Below the pieces are notes generated by a model. That model ran no database searches and was not told the origin of the DNA. It saw only the letters and a list, made by a program, of their open reading frames with translations. A DNA stretch of 7,300 bases from Deltaproteobacteria bacterium (lineage in GTDB: Bacteria; JAUYMQ01), in NCBI GenBank assembly GCA_030698575.1, contig JAUYMQ010000007.1:1-7300 (forward strand). Reading direction: 5' to 3'. This document shows, one piece after another, positions 6,056-7,300 of the stretch. Numbering within the stretch: position 1 is the stretch's first letter; the number at the start of each line of letters is the position of its first letter. The position numbers and the translations under genes were made by a program.

Positions 6056-7300
6056 TCACTTCCAGAGTAAATAGTTGCCCATCACGAGGTACTCGAGGCC
6101 ACAGGTGTAGAAGGTGCCGATGGCGTCGAGCGGCGTGTTCACAATGGGCTGACCCTTGACGTTGAAGCTTGTGTTGAGGAGCACCGGAACGCCGGTGAGC
6201 TTCCGGAACTCCTCGAGCAGTTGCCAGTACCGCGGGTTGGTTCCGCGCTCGACGAGATGGGGGCGGCAGGTGCCGTCGACATGGACGGTGCTCTGGATCT
6301 CCGGGCGCCGATCCTCCCTGGCGATGAAGGCATGGATCATGAAGGGGGACCGGTAAGGATCTTCCAGGTAGTCGGCCGCGTGCTCAGCCTGCATCGAGGG
6401 TGCGAAGGGCCTCCAGAGCTCCCGCCATTTCACGTCGCGATTCACCCGATCGCGCATGTCCGGCCCGGCCGGGTTCGCCAGAATGCTTCGGCCTCCAAGC
6501 GCTCGCGCCCCCAGCTCCATCGGGCCCTGGAACCACCCCACGATATGGTTGTCGGCCAGCAACTGGGCCGTGACCGCGCAGATGTCGTCGCTCCGTTCGT
6601 AGTTCTTCACGCGCGTCTTGCGGAGAGCCGTTTCGATGTCCGCTTCCGAATAGGACGGGCCCCAGTAGGCGTGGTCGAAGGGGCCGTCGGGGCGCCGTCC
6701 CGTCGTGCGGGTGTGCACCCATGCAGCCGCGCCGAGCGCGGTGCCGGCGTCGCTTGAAGCGGGCTGGACGAAGATCCCGTCGGTATATGGCCCGCGGAAG
6801 AGCACGCCGTTCATGGAGCAGTTCATCGCGATACCGCCCGCCAGGCAGAGATTGCGGATGCCCGTGCGCCGCTGCAGGTAGCGATTCATGAGAAGCACGG
6901 CGCGCTCGAGCGTCACCTGGAGCGATGCGGCCAGGCTCCGATGCTCATCGGTGAGCGGATCCTCCGGCCGCCGCTGGGGTAGATCGGCTATGAACTTGCT
7001 GAAGGCCCCTGGCCTGATTCGCGGGTAAGGCTCGTTCCAGTCAACGAAGGGGAGCACGTCCCCCTCGCCGTACGCGGCAAGCCCCATCACCTTTCCCTCG
7101 TCCGAGTGCGGCCGGAAGCCCAGCCGCGCGGTCACCTTCTCGTACATGTGCCCCCAGCTCGAGGAGATGGGGATGCTGTCGAGGATCTCGATCCGATTGC
7201 CCCTTCCGACGGCCAGCACGCCGGACTCGAACCCTCCCCGGCCGTCGAGCGAGATGATGTTCGCTTCCTCGAAGTCGGAGAGAAGAAAGGCGCTTGCGGC
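6056..7300 (-). CDS. NodU/CmcH/TobZ-family O-carbamoyltransferase, 5' end beyond window
   Basis: This family uses carbamoyl phosphate and ATP to form carbamoyladenylate, then transfers the carbamoyl group to a hydroxyl, as on Nod factors, cephalosporins or tobramycin. Here 414 C-terminal residues are visible from a family length of about 560-620, so some 150-200 N-terminal residues lie right of 7300. The visible part starts at AASAFLLSDF, just after the expected metal-binding His motif. The Kae1-like domain continues with ISLDGRGG (16-23), SSSWGHMYEKVTARLGF (46-62), EGKVMGLAAYG (68-78), LAGGIAMNCSMN (153-164) and ASSDAGTALGAA (181-192), where Asp184 is the likely metal ligand. The C-terminal YrdC-like domain has GWFQGPMELGARALGGRSI (255-273), KWRELWRPFAPS (291-302) and LNTSFNVKGQPIV (375-387). 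GTG at 7219 is an internal codon, since homology continues unbroken to the edge. Family confidence is very high. The acceptor is unknown; the neighbours point to a glycan sugar. Confidence 0.95.
   Translation of the reverse strand, partial: AASAFLLSDFEEANIISLDGRGGFESGVLAVGRGNRIEILDSIPISSSWGHMYEKVTARLGFRPHSDEGKVMGLAAYGEGDVLPFVDWNEPYPRIRPGAFSKFIADLPQRRPEDPLTDEHRSLAASLQVTLERAVLLMNRYLQRRTGIRNLCLAGGIAMNCSMNGVLFRGPYTDGIFVQPASSDAGTALGAAAWVHTRTTGRRPDGPFDHAYWGPSYSEADIETALRKTRVKNYERSDDICAVTAQLLADNHIVGWFQGPMELGARALGGRSILANPAGPDMRDRVNRDVKWRELWRPFAPSMQAEHAADYLEDPYRSPFMIHAFIAREDRRPEIQSTVHVDGTCRPHLVERGTNPRYWQLLEEFRKLTGVPVLLNTSFNVKGQPIVNTPLDAIGTFYTCGLEYLVMGNYLLWK
6059..6063 (-). promoter_or_regulatory. Weak ribosome binding site at the flippase start
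   Basis: GGAAG on the minus strand is 5 nt before ATG 6053. It abuts the alternative start GTG 6059 and overlaps its first base. This spacing favours ATG 6053, leaving a 2-nt gap after the carbamoyltransferase TGA. The site is weak, and translational coupling to the upstream gene probably matters. Confidence 0.4.

Noticed and set aside
7217-7219. GTG at 7219 as the start of the carbamoyltransferase.
   Set aside because: The same frame stays open to the window edge and those 27 residues (AASAF...DGRGG) match the family, so the gene begins outside the window.
1-7300. Search for CRISPR arrays, tRNAs, transposases, inverted repeats, intrinsic terminators or intergenic promoters.
   Set aside because: None seen by eye. 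Coding sequence is continuous, with at most a 2-nt gap between genes, and no regular repeats or hairpin plus T-run were found.

Overview
The window is about two-thirds G+C and almost wholly coding on the minus strand. It holds six genes that belong to a cell-surface or secreted polysaccharide biosynthesis locus. There is no rRNA, tRNA or mobile element, and no taxon-specific marker, so the host can only be called a high-GC bacterium. A non-model, Gram-negative-type lineage known mainly from environmental DNA is plausible, but that is inference.

In transcription order (from high to low coordinates) the genes are: a NodU/CmcH-type O-carbamoyltransferase, entering from beyond the right edge (7300-6056); a divergent MurJ/MviN-fold (MVF) flippase (6053-4482); three successive GT4-type glycosyltransferases (4485-3307, 3310-2237 and 2240-912); and a non-hydrolysing UDP-GlcNAc 2-epimerase of the WecB type, which runs off the left edge (919-1). 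Four of the five junctions overlap: ATGA, GTGA, ATGA and an 8-nt overlap. The fifth, carbamoyltransferase to flippase, is either a GTGA overlap or a 2-nt gap, depending on the flippase start. No intergenic region exists for an internal promoter or terminator, so the six genes are probably one translationally coupled operon whose promoter lies beyond position 7300.

The likely joint role is as follows. The epimerase would supply UDP-ManNAc. The three GT-B glycosyltransferases would add sugars to a lipid-linked acceptor at the cytoplasmic face. The carbamoyltransferase would decorate a sugar hydroxyl. The MVF protein would flip the lipid-linked product across the inner membrane. No initiating phosphoglycosyltransferase, Wzy polymerase or Wzz/Wza export protein is in the window. 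These would be expected in flanking DNA.

The most interesting point is the flippase. It has the MVF family hallmarks but appears to lack the cavity arginines needed by true lipid II flippases, so it is more likely a dedicated exo- or lipopolysaccharide transporter than the cell-wall MurJ. The long plus-strand reading frames are antisense shadows, which are common in high-GC DNA.
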